Shown here in pieces: positions 7,183 through 14,695 of a DNA stretch of 15,583 nt. The notes below the pieces were generated by a model. The model searched no databases. It was not told where the DNA came from and saw only the letters and a program-made list of their open reading frames with translations. This stretch comes from Thermoleophilia bacterium (GTDB lineage Bacteria > Actinomycetota > Thermoleophilia > Gaiellales > Gaiellaceae), in contig JAICZB010000025.1 of assembly GCA_025933895.1 (NCBI GenBank), positions 1-15,583 of the forward strand, given 5' to 3'. Each line of letters begins with the position of its first letter. The first letter of the stretch is position 1. The position numbers and the translations under genes were made by a program.

Positions 7183-8394
7183 TCAGCCAGCGGCTTCGAC
7201 AGGGGAACGCGCCGGCTCGGCCGGAGCGTCGTCGGGCACATTGTCGTAGTTGATCTTCGTCAGGCTTCCGTCGGCGTCCTTGACCAGGTCCCCACGCGCG
7301 TCGCAGACGAACAGCTTCCGGTTCGTGAAGCGGTCGCAGATTCGAACGAACTCGTCGACGGACATCTCGATGTCCGCCAGCGTCTCCTCGAGCGGCTCGC
7401 CGAGGTAAACCCAAGGGAACTTGCCGTCGTGCATGCGAACGAGCGTCAAGGCGTCCGTACGAGAGAGACGGCCGCGGCGGAGATGGAGACAGGCGTGGTC
7501 GGTAGCTCGTCCGAACCCGTACTTGAGGAACTTGAAGTAGTCGTGGACTCGCATCTGGATGTTGTCGAGGTTCTCGTAGTCGACGATCGAGCCCTCGAGG
7601 GTGCGGCCGTACGTCTCGAAGCCGTGGGCCTGCGCGTACAGCGCGTTTTGGTAGCTGTCCCACGGCAGGAAATATCCGAGGAAGAGGCCCGTGACGCCGG
7701 CGCGGGACAGCTCCTCGTCCGACGGATAGGTGTACTGGATCAGGTGCCTGGGCTCGATCGCCCCCTGGCCGACGAGGTCGCTCACGCGCAGGCCCAGCAG
7801 TCCGCCGAACTCCTCCAGCCAGCGTCGCGTCAGATGCTTGCTCTGCGCGGCCGCGGCGGGTCCGCCGTACTCGTTCTGCGAGTTCTCGCCCCAGATGATG
7901 AGGGGAATTCCGAACTGGACGGCGATCCTCACCGGCACGGTGAAGATCGTCACGTGCTCCGGCCACGAGATGTCCCCGACCTGCGTGAGTGCCAGGCGGT
8001 TGATCTTCCGGCGCACGCGCGGATTCGTCGTCACCTCGACGTAGTCGACGCCGAGCCTCTTGAGGTTCTCGATGTTGCGACGGCCGACGTCCGACAGCTT
8101 GTCGGTGGTCGCCGTCACGCAGAGCGGGTTCATTCCGAGCTCGAGTACACGGATCACCTGGTAGTGCGAGTCCTTGCCACCGCTGACAGGGATGACGCAG
8201 TCGTACTTGCTGCCGTCGGGCGACCGGTACTCCTCCAGGAGCGCGATCAGCTCGGCACGCCGCGCGTCCCAGTCGACGACGCCCCGTTGCTCGTAGGCAC
8301 GGCAGCCGTTGCAGACGCCCTCGGCATCGATGTGCAGGTCGGGCTTCGTCTCGGGCATCACGCAGCGTGTGCAGTAGCGGATGTAGCGCGTCAT
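7183..8394 (-). CDS. pseA: N-acetyl sugar amidotransferase (PseA/WbpG family)
   Basis: The 403-residue protein belongs to the ATP-pyrophosphatase amidotransferases that convert a sugar N-acetyl group into an acetamidino group. Four N-terminal Cys (8, 11, 28, 31) in CTRC and CNGC pairs form a probable zinc site. The PP-loop SGGKDS lies at 71-76 within a VIPVSGGKDSHYQV strand-loop. IIWGENSQNEYGG follows in the middle of the protein, as expected for the family. ATP would adenylate the amide, and ammonia from the HisH/HisF pair would replace the oxygen. In this operon the natural target is pseudaminic acid or a precursor, as with Campylobacter PseA, but the timing of the step is not certain. The ATG overlaps the pseC stop (ATGA). 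The last 25 or so residues are Pro/Ala-rich and probably disordered. Confidence 0.92.
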   Translation of the reverse strand: MTRYIRYCTRCVMPETKPDLHIDAEGVCNGCRAYEQRGVVDWDARRAELIALLEEYRSPDGSKYDCVIPVSGGKDSHYQVIRVLELGMNPLCVTATTDKLSDVGRRNIENLKRLGVDYVEVTTNPRVRRKINRLALTQVGDISWPEHVTIFTVPVRIAVQFGIPLIIWGENSQNEYGGPAAAAQSKHLTRRWLEEFGGLLGLRVSDLVGQGAIEPRHLIQYTYPSDEELSRAGVTGLFLGYFLPWDSYQNALYAQAHGFETYGRTLEGSIVDYENLDNIQMRVHDYFKFLKYGFGRATDHACLHLRRGRLSRTDALTLVRMHDGKFPWVYLGEPLEETLADIEMSVDEFVRICDRFTNRKLFVCDARGDLVKDADGSLTKINYDNVPDDAPAEPARSPVEAAG

Positions 8395-9599
8395 GCGGCT
8401 CGCCCGGTGTAGCGCTTCACCACTTTCCGGACCGCCTGGACGACGTCGTCGACGTCGTCATCGGTCATACCGTGGAACATCGGCAGGCTGATCAGGCTTC
8501 CGTACGCGGCTTCCGCCACGGGAAACTCGCCTCCCGCGTAGCCGAATCGCCGGCGGTAGTACGGATGTAGGTGCACGGGAACGTAGTGGACGTTCACGCC
8601 GATTCCTTCGGCTCGCAGCGCACGAAACACGGTCTCGCGCTCGATCCCATCGACTCGAACAGCGTAGAGGTGCCAGGCCGGATCGACGCCGGGCCGAACG
8701 CCGGGCAGTCGAAGCTCAGGGATGTCGGCGAGGCGCTCGCCGTACGCAGCCGCGATCTCGCGACGGCGAGCGATGTTCGCGCCGAGCTTCCGCAGCTGTG
8801 AGAGGCCGAGCGCGCACATGAGATCGGGCAGGCGGTAGTTCAAGCCGAGCTCGGTCATCTCGTAGTGCCACCGGCCTGTTCGCTGGCGCTGTCGCGGGTC
8901 GCTGTCGATTCCGTGGCTTCGGAACATCCGCATTCGCCGGGCGAGCTCCGGATCCCCGGTCGTGACCATGCCCCCTTCTCCGGTGGTGATGTGCTTGACC
9001 GGGTGGAAGCTGAAGACGGTGAGGTCGGCGATCGATCCGACGGGACCGTCTTCGAAGCTGGCGCCGAGGGAGTGGCAGGCGTCCTCGATCAAGATCAGCC
9101 CGCGCCGATCGGCTAGCTCCCGGAACGCTCCCAGGTCGGCCGCATGCCCTGCGTAGTCCACTGGCAAGAGGGCGCGACTATGGCGAGTGAGAGCTCGTTC
9201 GGCGAGCCGGGGTTCGAGACACATCGTGTCCTGCGAGATGTCGGCGAAGACGGGAGTTCCGCCCTGGAAGAGCACGGTGTTCGCGGTCGAGCAGAACGTA
9301 AGCGGGCTCGTGACGACTTCGTCCCCGGGGCCGACGTCCGCCGCGAAGATGGCACCGTGCAGCGCCGCCGTCCCGGAGCTGAACGCGACCGCGTGCGGCG
9401 CCCCCACCCGCTGGGCGAACGCCTCCTCGAACTCGCCCACCTTGGGACCGGTCGTGAGCCAGTCGGAGCGCAGCACCTCTACGACGGCGGCAACGTCGTC
9501 CTCGTCGATGGTCTGACGGCCGTAGGGGAGGAGCTTCTCACGCACGGGAGTGCCACCCTCCACGGCGAGTCGGGTGTCCTCCTCTCGCCGGACGATCAC
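8391..9599 (-). CDS. pseC: UDP-4-amino-4,6-dideoxy-N-acetyl-beta-L-altrosamine transaminase PseC
   Basis: The 402-residue protein is a PLP-dependent DegT/DnrJ/EryC1 sugar aminotransferase. PLP-Lys202 sits in FSFHPVKHITTGEGG, Asp173 in IEDACHSLGA contacts the pyridine nitrogen, and SSGTAAL (74-80) binds phosphate. The N-terminal PYGRQTIDEDD and SDWLTTGP block is typical of PseC. It aminates C4 of the PseB product using glutamate. Several GTG codons are possible starts; I chose 9599 because it overlaps the pseB stop in GTGA and keeps the conserved LAVEGGTPVR segment within the protein. In-frame sequence upstream of 9599 is a shadow of pseB. Confidence 0.93.
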   Translation of the reverse strand: MIVRREEDTRLAVEGGTPVREKLLPYGRQTIDEDDVAAVVEVLRSDWLTTGPKVGEFEEAFAQRVGAPHAVAFSSGTAALHGAIFAADVGPGDEVVTSPLTFCSTANTVLFQGGTPVFADISQDTMCLEPRLAERALTRHSRALLPVDYAGHAADLGAFRELADRRGLILIEDACHSLGASFEDGPVGSIADLTVFSFHPVKHITTGEGGMVTTGDPELARRMRMFRSHGIDSDPRQRQRTGRWHYEMTELGLNYRLPDLMCALGLSQLRKLGANIARRREIAAAYGERLADIPELRLPGVRPGVDPAWHLYAVRVDGIERETVFRALRAEGIGVNVHYVPVHLHPYYRRRFGYAGGEFPVAEAAYGSLISLPMFHGMTDDDVDDVVQAVRKVVKRYTGRAA

Positions 9600-10573
9600 C
9601 CGACGAGTCTCATCAGGTCGTCGGAGGTCAGCCACGTGTCGTTCGCGTCGCTCGACAGGCGGAAGCCCTCCGCGACGCGCTTCGCTCCCGCCCACGGGTC
9701 GTCCTCGTACCAGGGATGGGCAGCGGGCTCGATCACGTACATGTCCTCCAGCTCGAAGGCATGGCGTGCCTCGTCCTCCGAGACGAGGACCTCGTGCAGC
9801 TTCTCGCCCGGGCGGATGCCCACGACCTTCGTCTCGCAGCCCGGAGCGAGCGATGCGGCAAGGTCGAGGAGCTTCATGCTCGGCACCTTGGGCACGAAGA
9901 TCTCGCCGCCGCGCATCAGCTCGATGCAGCGGAGCACGAACCGGACGCCCTGCTCGATGGTGATCCAGAAGCGGGTCATGCGAGGGTCGGTGATGGTCAA
10001 CTGGCCGTTCTTCGCCTGCTCCTGGAACAGCGGCACCACGCTGCCCCGGCTGCCGATCACGTTCCCATAGCGCGACGCGCTCAGCTTCGTTCCCGACTCC
10101 GCCGCGTACGCGTTGCCCTGCACGACGATCTTCTCGGCGCAGAGCTTCGTGGCGCCGTAGAGGTTGACCGGATTGACGGCCTTGTCGGTGCTGATCTGCA
10201 GCACCCGCCCCACCTGCTGGTCGATCGCTGCGTCGATCACGTTCTTCGTGCCGTTCACGTTCGTCTGGACCGCTTCGAACGGGTTGTACTCGCAGACGGG
10301 AACCTGCTTCAGCGCGGCCGCGTGCACGACCAGGTCGACTCCCTGGAACGCGCGCTCGAGGCGGTCGCGGTCGCGAACGTCGCCGATGAAGTAGCGCATC
10401 GGCGAGTCGCCGACATCGGGGTGAAGCTGACGCATGTCGTGCTGCTTCAGCTCGTCGCGGCTGAAGACGATGAGGCGCCGGGGATCGTGCTCGGCCAGCA
10501 CGGCGGCGACGAAGGCGTGGCCGAACGTGCCCGTTCCGCCGGTGACGAGGACGTTGAGGCCGTCGAGAGTCAC
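9596..10573 (-). CDS. pseB: UDP-N-acetylglucosamine 4,6-dehydratase (inverting) PseB
   Basis: This 325-residue extended SDR enzyme is the first step of the pathway: NADP-dependent C4,C6 dehydration of UDP-GlcNAc with C5 inversion. The dinucleotide motif TGGTGTFG lies at 11-18. The active-site segment STDKAVNPVNLYGATKL (128-144) holds Asp130, Lys131, Tyr139 and Lys143. HAAALKQVP (84-92) and EYNPFEAVQTNVNG are typical of the short, soluble PseB/FlaA1 form; the membrane-anchored WbpM form is much longer. GTG at 10573 is the only start codon close to the Rossmann motif. No Shine-Dalgarno sequence precedes it. A TAnnnT hexamer ends 8 bases upstream, suggesting a leaderless or near-leaderless message. 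It is the first gene of the operon. Confidence 0.95.
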   Translation of the reverse strand: MTLDGLNVLVTGGTGTFGHAFVAAVLAEHDPRRLIVFSRDELKQHDMRQLHPDVGDSPMRYFIGDVRDRDRLERAFQGVDLVVHAAALKQVPVCEYNPFEAVQTNVNGTKNVIDAAIDQQVGRVLQISTDKAVNPVNLYGATKLCAEKIVVQGNAYAAESGTKLSASRYGNVIGSRGSVVPLFQEQAKNGQLTITDPRMTRFWITIEQGVRFVLRCIELMRGGEIFVPKVPSMKLLDLAASLAPGCETKVVGIRPGEKLHEVLVSEDEARHAFELEDMYVIEPAAHPWYEDDPWAGAKRVAEGFRLSSDANDTWLTSDDLMRLVG

Positions 10574-10581
10574 GGGGCCAA

Positions 10582-10587
10582 ACGGTA
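10582..10587 (-). promoter_or_regulatory. Possible -10 element of the pse operon
   Basis: TACCGT on the minus strand ends 8 bases before the pseB GTG start. The spacing fits a transcript that begins at or near the start codon. No good -35 hexamer is seen, and TAnnnT is a weak pattern in itself. The support is position: the 43-base gap is the only space upstream of this operon. Confidence 0.4.
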
Positions 10588-10603
10588 GCCGACGGTCACG
10601 CCA

Positions 10604-10609
10604 TACACT
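10604..10609 (+). promoter_or_regulatory. Possible -10 element of the plus-strand methyltransferase gene
   Basis: TACACT ends 7 bases before the GTG start at 10617, the spacing expected for leaderless transcription in actinobacteria. No Shine-Dalgarno sequence lies between the hexamer and the start. A -35 box is not evident. Confidence 0.45.
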
Positions 10610-10616
10610 CGCGACC

Positions 10617-11456
10617 GTGAAGCTCGCCCGACGCGTCTTGCGACCGGTCAAGCGGCTCTTCGCCGGCGAGATCAAGCGGCTCCTCAACGGTGATCCGAAT
10701 CAGCTCGTCGAGGAGCTCATCCGTCGACGCCTGGTCGAGGATACGGCCGTCGCGCCGTATCTGGCGGCCCTGACGGACGAGGAGGCCCTCGTCCACTACG
10801 GCGGCGAAGAGAAACCACTCGTCGCCGATCATCTGCGGCTCGGTGTCCGCTACTTCCACGCGTGGCGCGTCGAACGGCTCCGCGCGCGCATCGGCACGGC
10901 GCTGGCGGAGTCGACCGTGCTCGACGTGGGCGACAGCGACGGTCTGATGCTCCGCGCCCTCGGCAAGTCCGGCACGGCCGTCAACGCACTGCCGGGCGCG
11001 ATCGACCACATCCGCTCGAACGGGGTCGAGGCCGTGCTGTCGAAGGGGGAATCGCTCCCATTCGAGGACTCGAGCTTCGACCACGTGCTCTGCTTCCAGA
11101 CCCTCGAGCACGTGGAAGACCCGTACGCCCTTCTGGTCGAGCTGGCGCGGGTTGCGCGCCGCCGCGTCTTCGTCTCCATTCCGGGTGTGCGCCGCACCCA
11201 CGTCTTGCCGCACGACGTGTCCGCGCCTCGAGGCACCGAGCACTGCTTCGAGCTCGACCGAGAGGACTTCATCGCTCTCACGACGCACACCCCGCTCGAG
11301 GTCGTCTGGGACGACGTCTGCCGGCTGCTGGGCCGGGTGCGGTCTCCGCTGGAGCGCTACCGGATGCGAGGGCGGCGGAGCAACGACCGTGGGATCCTCG
11401 CGAGCACCTTCACCGAGTTCCGTCTCTTCGAGCTACGTCACCGCTCAGGCGCGTAA
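10617..11456 (+). CDS. SAM-dependent class I methyltransferase
   Basis: The 279-residue protein has a basic N-terminal helix region (1-95) and a Rossmann methyltransferase domain. Motif I is VLDVGDSDG (101-109), with Ser where many members have the middle Gly. SLPFEDSSFDHVLCFQTLEHV (about 146-166) and VFVSIPG (184-190) match motifs of the Methyltransf_11/UbiE-like group. The target is not given by the sequence; a sugar hydroxyl or chain-end group is plausible given the neighbours. It is the only plus-strand gene here, divergent from pseB and convergent with wzt, whose 3' end it overlaps by 19 bases. The GTG start was chosen because the protein-like part begins there; in-frame sequence further upstream is antisense to pseB. 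Confidence 0.87.
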   Translation: MKLARRVLRPVKRLFAGEIKRLLNGDPNQLVEELIRRRLVEDTAVAPYLAALTDEEALVHYGGEEKPLVADHLRLGVRYFHAWRVERLRARIGTALAESTVLDVGDSDGLMLRALGKSGTAVNALPGAIDHIRSNGVEAVLSKGESLPFEDSSFDHVLCFQTLEHVEDPYALLVELARVARRRVFVSIPGVRRTHVLPHDVSAPRGTEHCFELDREDFIALTTHTPLEVVWDDVCRLLGRVRSPLERYRMRGRRSNDRGILASTFTEFRLFELRHRSGA

Positions 11457-12763
11457 CCGGCTGCGGCCCGCTCCACGGTCCACTCCAGCGGCAACCGGAT
11501 GAAGCCGGCCTTCGCGTGCTGGTTCAGATTGCCGTTGTATCCCTGGAAGTCGATGTCGAAGTAGAGCGGCCGTTCGATGTCGACATGCTGGACGTAGCCG
11601 GCAATGAGATGGACGTTGACGTAGAAGCGGCGTTCGCCGAAGAGATTGGCCGGTAGGCAGCAGCGGCTGCGATAGACGCCGGGCTCCGACACGTGAGCAA
11701 GGCCGGAGCCGGAGCAGTCCTCGGCCTCGGTACGCAGGATCGTGTAGCCGTACTCGTCCACGATCTCGACGACGATCTTGAGCTCGCTGACCGGCTCTTC
11801 GACCTCGTAGTCGAGGACCAGCTCGAAAGGCTCGTCCGAGCGGAACCGTGTGCGAGGCATGCCCTGGTCGTCGACGAGGGCGATCCGCTTCGCGTGGAAC
11901 GCGCGTGTCGGGTGCCAGAGCGTCTGCCGCGTGCGTTCGTCGAGGGCTGCGCCCTCCGCCACGGCGGAGTCGGCGCCGATCTCGTCCGCGAGGTAGGTGG
12001 CGAGCACCGCCTCGGTCGGCCCGTCCTCTTCGACCTGGCCCGCTTTGAGCAGGACCGCCCGGGTGCAGAGCCGCCGCACGGCCGTCAGGTTGTGGCTGAC
12101 GAAGAGGACGGTGCGCCCCTCGCTCGTCACGTCCTCCATCTTTCCGAGGCACTTGCGCTGGAACTCCACGTCGCCGACCGAGAGCACCTCGTCGACGAGG
12201 ATGATCTCGGTCTCGAGATGCGCGGCGACGCTGAACGCGAGCCGCACGCCCATCCCGGTGGAGTAGCGCTTGACCGGCGTGTCGAGGAAGCGCCCGACCC
12301 CGGAGAACTCGACGATCTCGTCGAACTTGCGCTGGATCTCGGCTCGCTTCATGCCGAGGATCGCTCCGTTGAGGAAGATGTTCTCGCGTCCGCTCAGCTC
12401 GGCATTGAAGCCCGTGCCTACCTCGAGCAGCGACCCGACCCGCCCCTTCATCGTCACCTCGCCCTCGGTGGGGGCGGTGATCCGGGACAGGATCTTGAGC
12501 ATGGTCGTCTTGCCGGCGCCGTTGCGGCCGACGATCCCGACCACCTCTCCGCGGGCGACGTCGAAGCTGACGTCGCGGAGCGCCCAGATCTTCTCCCGGC
12601 GCCGCGGCTGAGCCGATCCGCCCCCGTTGCCACCGGACCTGAGCGCGTGCGCTGCGCTCGAGAACGCGCCGGCGATCGCGTCGCGCAGCGTGGCGGAGGT
12701 CTGGATCTGGCCGAGCCGGTATTCCTTGCCGATGCCGTCCACGCGGATCGCAACGTCGCTCAT
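11438..12763 (-). CDS. wzt: Polysaccharide ABC transporter ATP-binding protein, Wzt type with C-terminal domain
   Basis: The 441-residue protein couples ATP hydrolysis to export of a lipid-linked glycan with the adjacent permease. Walker A GRNGAGKT is at 79-86, signature YSTGMGVRLAF at 167-177, Walker B IILVDE at 187-192 and the switch His in SHN at 223-225. The nucleotide-binding part ends near residue 250. A further 190 residues follow, predicted beta-rich from about 290 to 430, the position and size of the Wzt C-terminal carbohydrate-recognition domain. A Ser/Gly-rich insert (about 33-58) precedes the Walker strand. The ATG overlaps the permease stop (ATGA). Exporters with such a domain usually recognise a feature at the glycan end. 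Sequence above 12763 in this frame is a shadow of wzm. Confidence 0.93.
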   Translation of the reverse strand: MSDVAIRVDGIGKEYRLGQIQTSATLRDAIAGAFSSAAHALRSGGNGGGSAQPRRREKIWALRDVSFDVARGEVVGIVGRNGAGKTTMLKILSRITAPTEGEVTMKGRVGSLLEVGTGFNAELSGRENIFLNGAILGMKRAEIQRKFDEIVEFSGVGRFLDTPVKRYSTGMGVRLAFSVAAHLETEIILVDEVLSVGDVEFQRKCLGKMEDVTSEGRTVLFVSHNLTAVRRLCTRAVLLKAGQVEEDGPTEAVLATYLADEIGADSAVAEGAALDERTRQTLWHPTRAFHAKRIALVDDQGMPRTRFRSDEPFELVLDYEVEEPVSELKIVVEIVDEYGYTILRTEAEDCSGSGLAHVSEPGVYRSRCCLPANLFGERRFYVNVHLIAGYVQHVDIERPLYFDIDFQGYNGNLNQHAKAGFIRLPLEWTVERAAAGYAPER

Positions 12764-13686
12764 ACGACGTCCGCGAAGATCGTTTCCGTGCGGCGGAAGT
12801 AGGCGAGGCCGCCGGCCAGCATGGCGAGGACGATTCCGACCGAGAGGATCAGGAGCGGTCCCACATGCAGGGCAGCCACATGCGCCGTGTGGCCGTGGGT
12901 CGCGCTGCCGATGAGCGCCGAGCGGAATCCCTGCACGACTCCGACCATCGGGTTGAGCCCGTAGATGAACGTGAACCGGGCGGGCAGGATCCCGGCCGAG
13001 TAGACGACGGGAGTGAGGAAGAACCACGACTGCACCAGGAAGGCAGAGACGTACTGGATGTCGCGATAGCGCGCGTTGAGGGCGGCCAGCCACAGTCCCG
13101 CCGCGAGGGCGGTTGCCATCGTGAGGAGGAAGAGCAGCGGCAGGACGGCGATCCAGACGGTCGGGACGACGTGGTAGTAGGCCATCAGGCCCGCCATCAC
13201 GGCGCACGAGATGAGGAAGTCGACGACGTTCGAGAGCGTCGACGCGATCGGGATGATGAGCCGCGGGAAGTAGACCTTGGTGATGAGCGCCTGGTTGGTG
13301 GTCAGGCTCATGCTCGCTTGACTGAGGGCGCTTTGGAAGAGATTCCAGGGGATCAGGGCTGCGAAGCTGAAGACGGCGAACGGCGCGCCGTCGGACGAGA
13401 GGCCGGCGAGCTTGCCGAAGAAGACCGTGAAGACGACCATCTGGATAAAGGGCTTGAGCACGGCCCAGGCGACACCGATGACCGTCTGCCTGTAGCGCAC
13501 CTTCAGGTCGCGCAAGGTCAGGAAGTAGAACAGCTCGCGGTAGGGCCAGAGGTCGCGGAGGCCCAGCGAGCGCCAGCCGCGAACCGGGCGGATGATCGTC
13601 AGCGGGGCGTCCTCCGCGGTGCTCAGAGTGGGCTGTAACTGCGCTTGCGACGCTGCGGACGGCCTATCGGAAGGCGCCTCGATCAC
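12760..13686 (-). CDS. wzm: Polysaccharide ABC transporter permease, Wzm/TagG type
   Basis: The 308-residue ABC-2 membrane protein has about six membrane segments (roughly 70-92, 103-120, 147-168, 175-203, 215-231, 275-297) after a 45-residue cytoplasmic lead. The conserved LRDLKVRYRQT (58-68), the loop NARYRDI (204-210), the FFLTPVVYSAG segment (222-232) and LNPM (244-247) are hallmarks of O-antigen/teichoic acid permeases. With Wzt it would move a completed polysaccharide across the cytoplasmic membrane. The start is GTG at 13686 with no clear Shine-Dalgarno sequence. It lies 48 bases after the preceding stop, the widest gap in this block, so it may have its own promoter. Confidence 0.92.
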   Translation of the reverse strand: MIEAPSDRPSAASQAQLQPTLSTAEDAPLTIIRPVRGWRSLGLRDLWPYRELFYFLTLRDLKVRYRQTVIGVAWAVLKPFIQMVVFTVFFGKLAGLSSDGAPFAVFSFAALIPWNLFQSALSQASMSLTTNQALITKVYFPRLIIPIASTLSNVVDFLISCAVMAGLMAYYHVVPTVWIAVLPLLFLLTMATALAAGLWLAALNARYRDIQYVSAFLVQSWFFLTPVVYSAGILPARFTFIYGLNPMVGVVQGFRSALIGSATHGHTAHVAALHVGPLLILSVGIVLAMLAGGLAYFRRTETIFADVV

Positions 13687-13734
13687 GGCGCACAGTGGTA
13701 GCAGATGGTGTCCCTGTCTCCGGTGCGGTCCACC

Positions 13735-14694
13735 TCAGAGCCAATCGTCGGCATCGCTGGCCCAGGGCCCGCTGCCGCCGTGCGCCGATGCGAGCGTGGT
13801 GACCGCCTCCGCCAGCGCCGCCTCGTCTGCAACCAGCTCGTGGGCGAGGTCGAAGTGCCGAAACAGCGCCGCTACGACCGCGAGCCGCCGGCGTCGATCC
13901 GGAGACAGCTCCTCGGTGCCGCGGAGGTAGAGGGCGTCGGCGAACGCGATCTGACCGCGCGTGCGGTGCTGCGCGGAGTCGAACGTCCGTCGCCGCCACG
14001 AGTACCGCTTCAGCTCGTAGAGCTCGAAGTCCGCGGCCCTGAGGCGGCCGTCGACCTCGGGGAAGTCCGCCTGTCCGCGGTAGAGCGGTGCGAACAGCAC
14101 CTCCACGTGGACAGCCAGGATCCCGCGCAGTTGCGACTCGTCGAGCGAGTCGAGGATCTCGGCCTCGAGGCCATGCGCATCGAGCTTGAGGAACTCGACC
14201 TCGATCCCCTCGGCGGCGAGCAGCGGCCCGAACGCGCGGGTCTCGAGCTCGAAGCGATCCACGACGTCCACCCTCTCGGCGTCCGGGAAGCGGTCGAAGA
14301 AGACGCGGTTCGGCTCGAGCAGCGAGCTCGTCGCCTCCTTCCGCATCAGATGGAACGTCCGTGGCTCGTCGGCGCCGGTGACGGCGAAAGGGAGAAAGCG
14401 CTGCCTCAGCCCACGCTCGCGTGCGGTGGCGTTCAACCGTTCGCACTCCTCCGCGTCCGGGTCGAAGCCCACCGCCGAGACGAAGCTCTGGATGGGCTGC
14501 AGCTCGGGGAGCAGGCCCCAGAGCGCGCCGACGTCGACGACCGCGAGTGGACGTCCGTCGAGCGCCTTCTCGGCCAACGCACGGAGCCTCTCGTTCGTGC
14601 GATCGGTCCCGTCGCGCCGGCGTCGCAGGTAGCCGGCTCCTTCGATCGCCCGAGCGCGGAGGTATCGGAGGCCCCGGATCTCGTGCCAGGCCAT
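13735..14694 (-). CDS. FkbM-family methyltransferase
   Basis: The 319-residue protein has the FkbM layout: SAM motif I VDVGALWG (53-60), acidic GFDPD (76-80) at the end of strand 2, and the family block FLKLDAHGLEAEIL (168-181). The first 50 residues are a basic helical lead and the last 70 or so are a helical tail. FkbM enzymes O-methylate diverse substrates and are common in surface polysaccharide loci, where they modify sugars. The substrate is not known. The ATG lies one base after the kdsB-like stop (TGAGATG), so the two are cotranslated. Confidence 0.88.
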   Translation of the reverse strand: MAWHEIRGLRYLRARAIEGAGYLRRRRDGTDRTNERLRALAEKALDGRPLAVVDVGALWGLLPELQPIQSFVSAVGFDPDAEECERLNATARERGLRQRFLPFAVTGADEPRTFHLMRKEATSSLLEPNRVFFDRFPDAERVDVVDRFELETRAFGPLLAAEGIEVEFLKLDAHGLEAEILDSLDESQLRGILAVHVEVLFAPLYRGQADFPEVDGRLRAADFELYELKRYSWRRRTFDSAQHRTRGQIAFADALYLRGTEELSPDRRRRLAVVAALFRHFDLAHELVADEAALAEAVTTLASAHGGSGPWASDADDWL

Positions 14695-14695
14695 C

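Noticed and set aside
11440..11510. A possible hairpin terminator between the methyltransferase and wzt
   Set aside because: The area is coding for wzt, and I found no convincing stem followed by a T-run on either strand.
11438..13207. A 589-residue frame that would extend Wzt at its N-terminus
   Set aside because: The extension lies over wzm and is low-complexity. The ATG at 12763 overlaps the wzm stop and begins a standard ABC ATPase.
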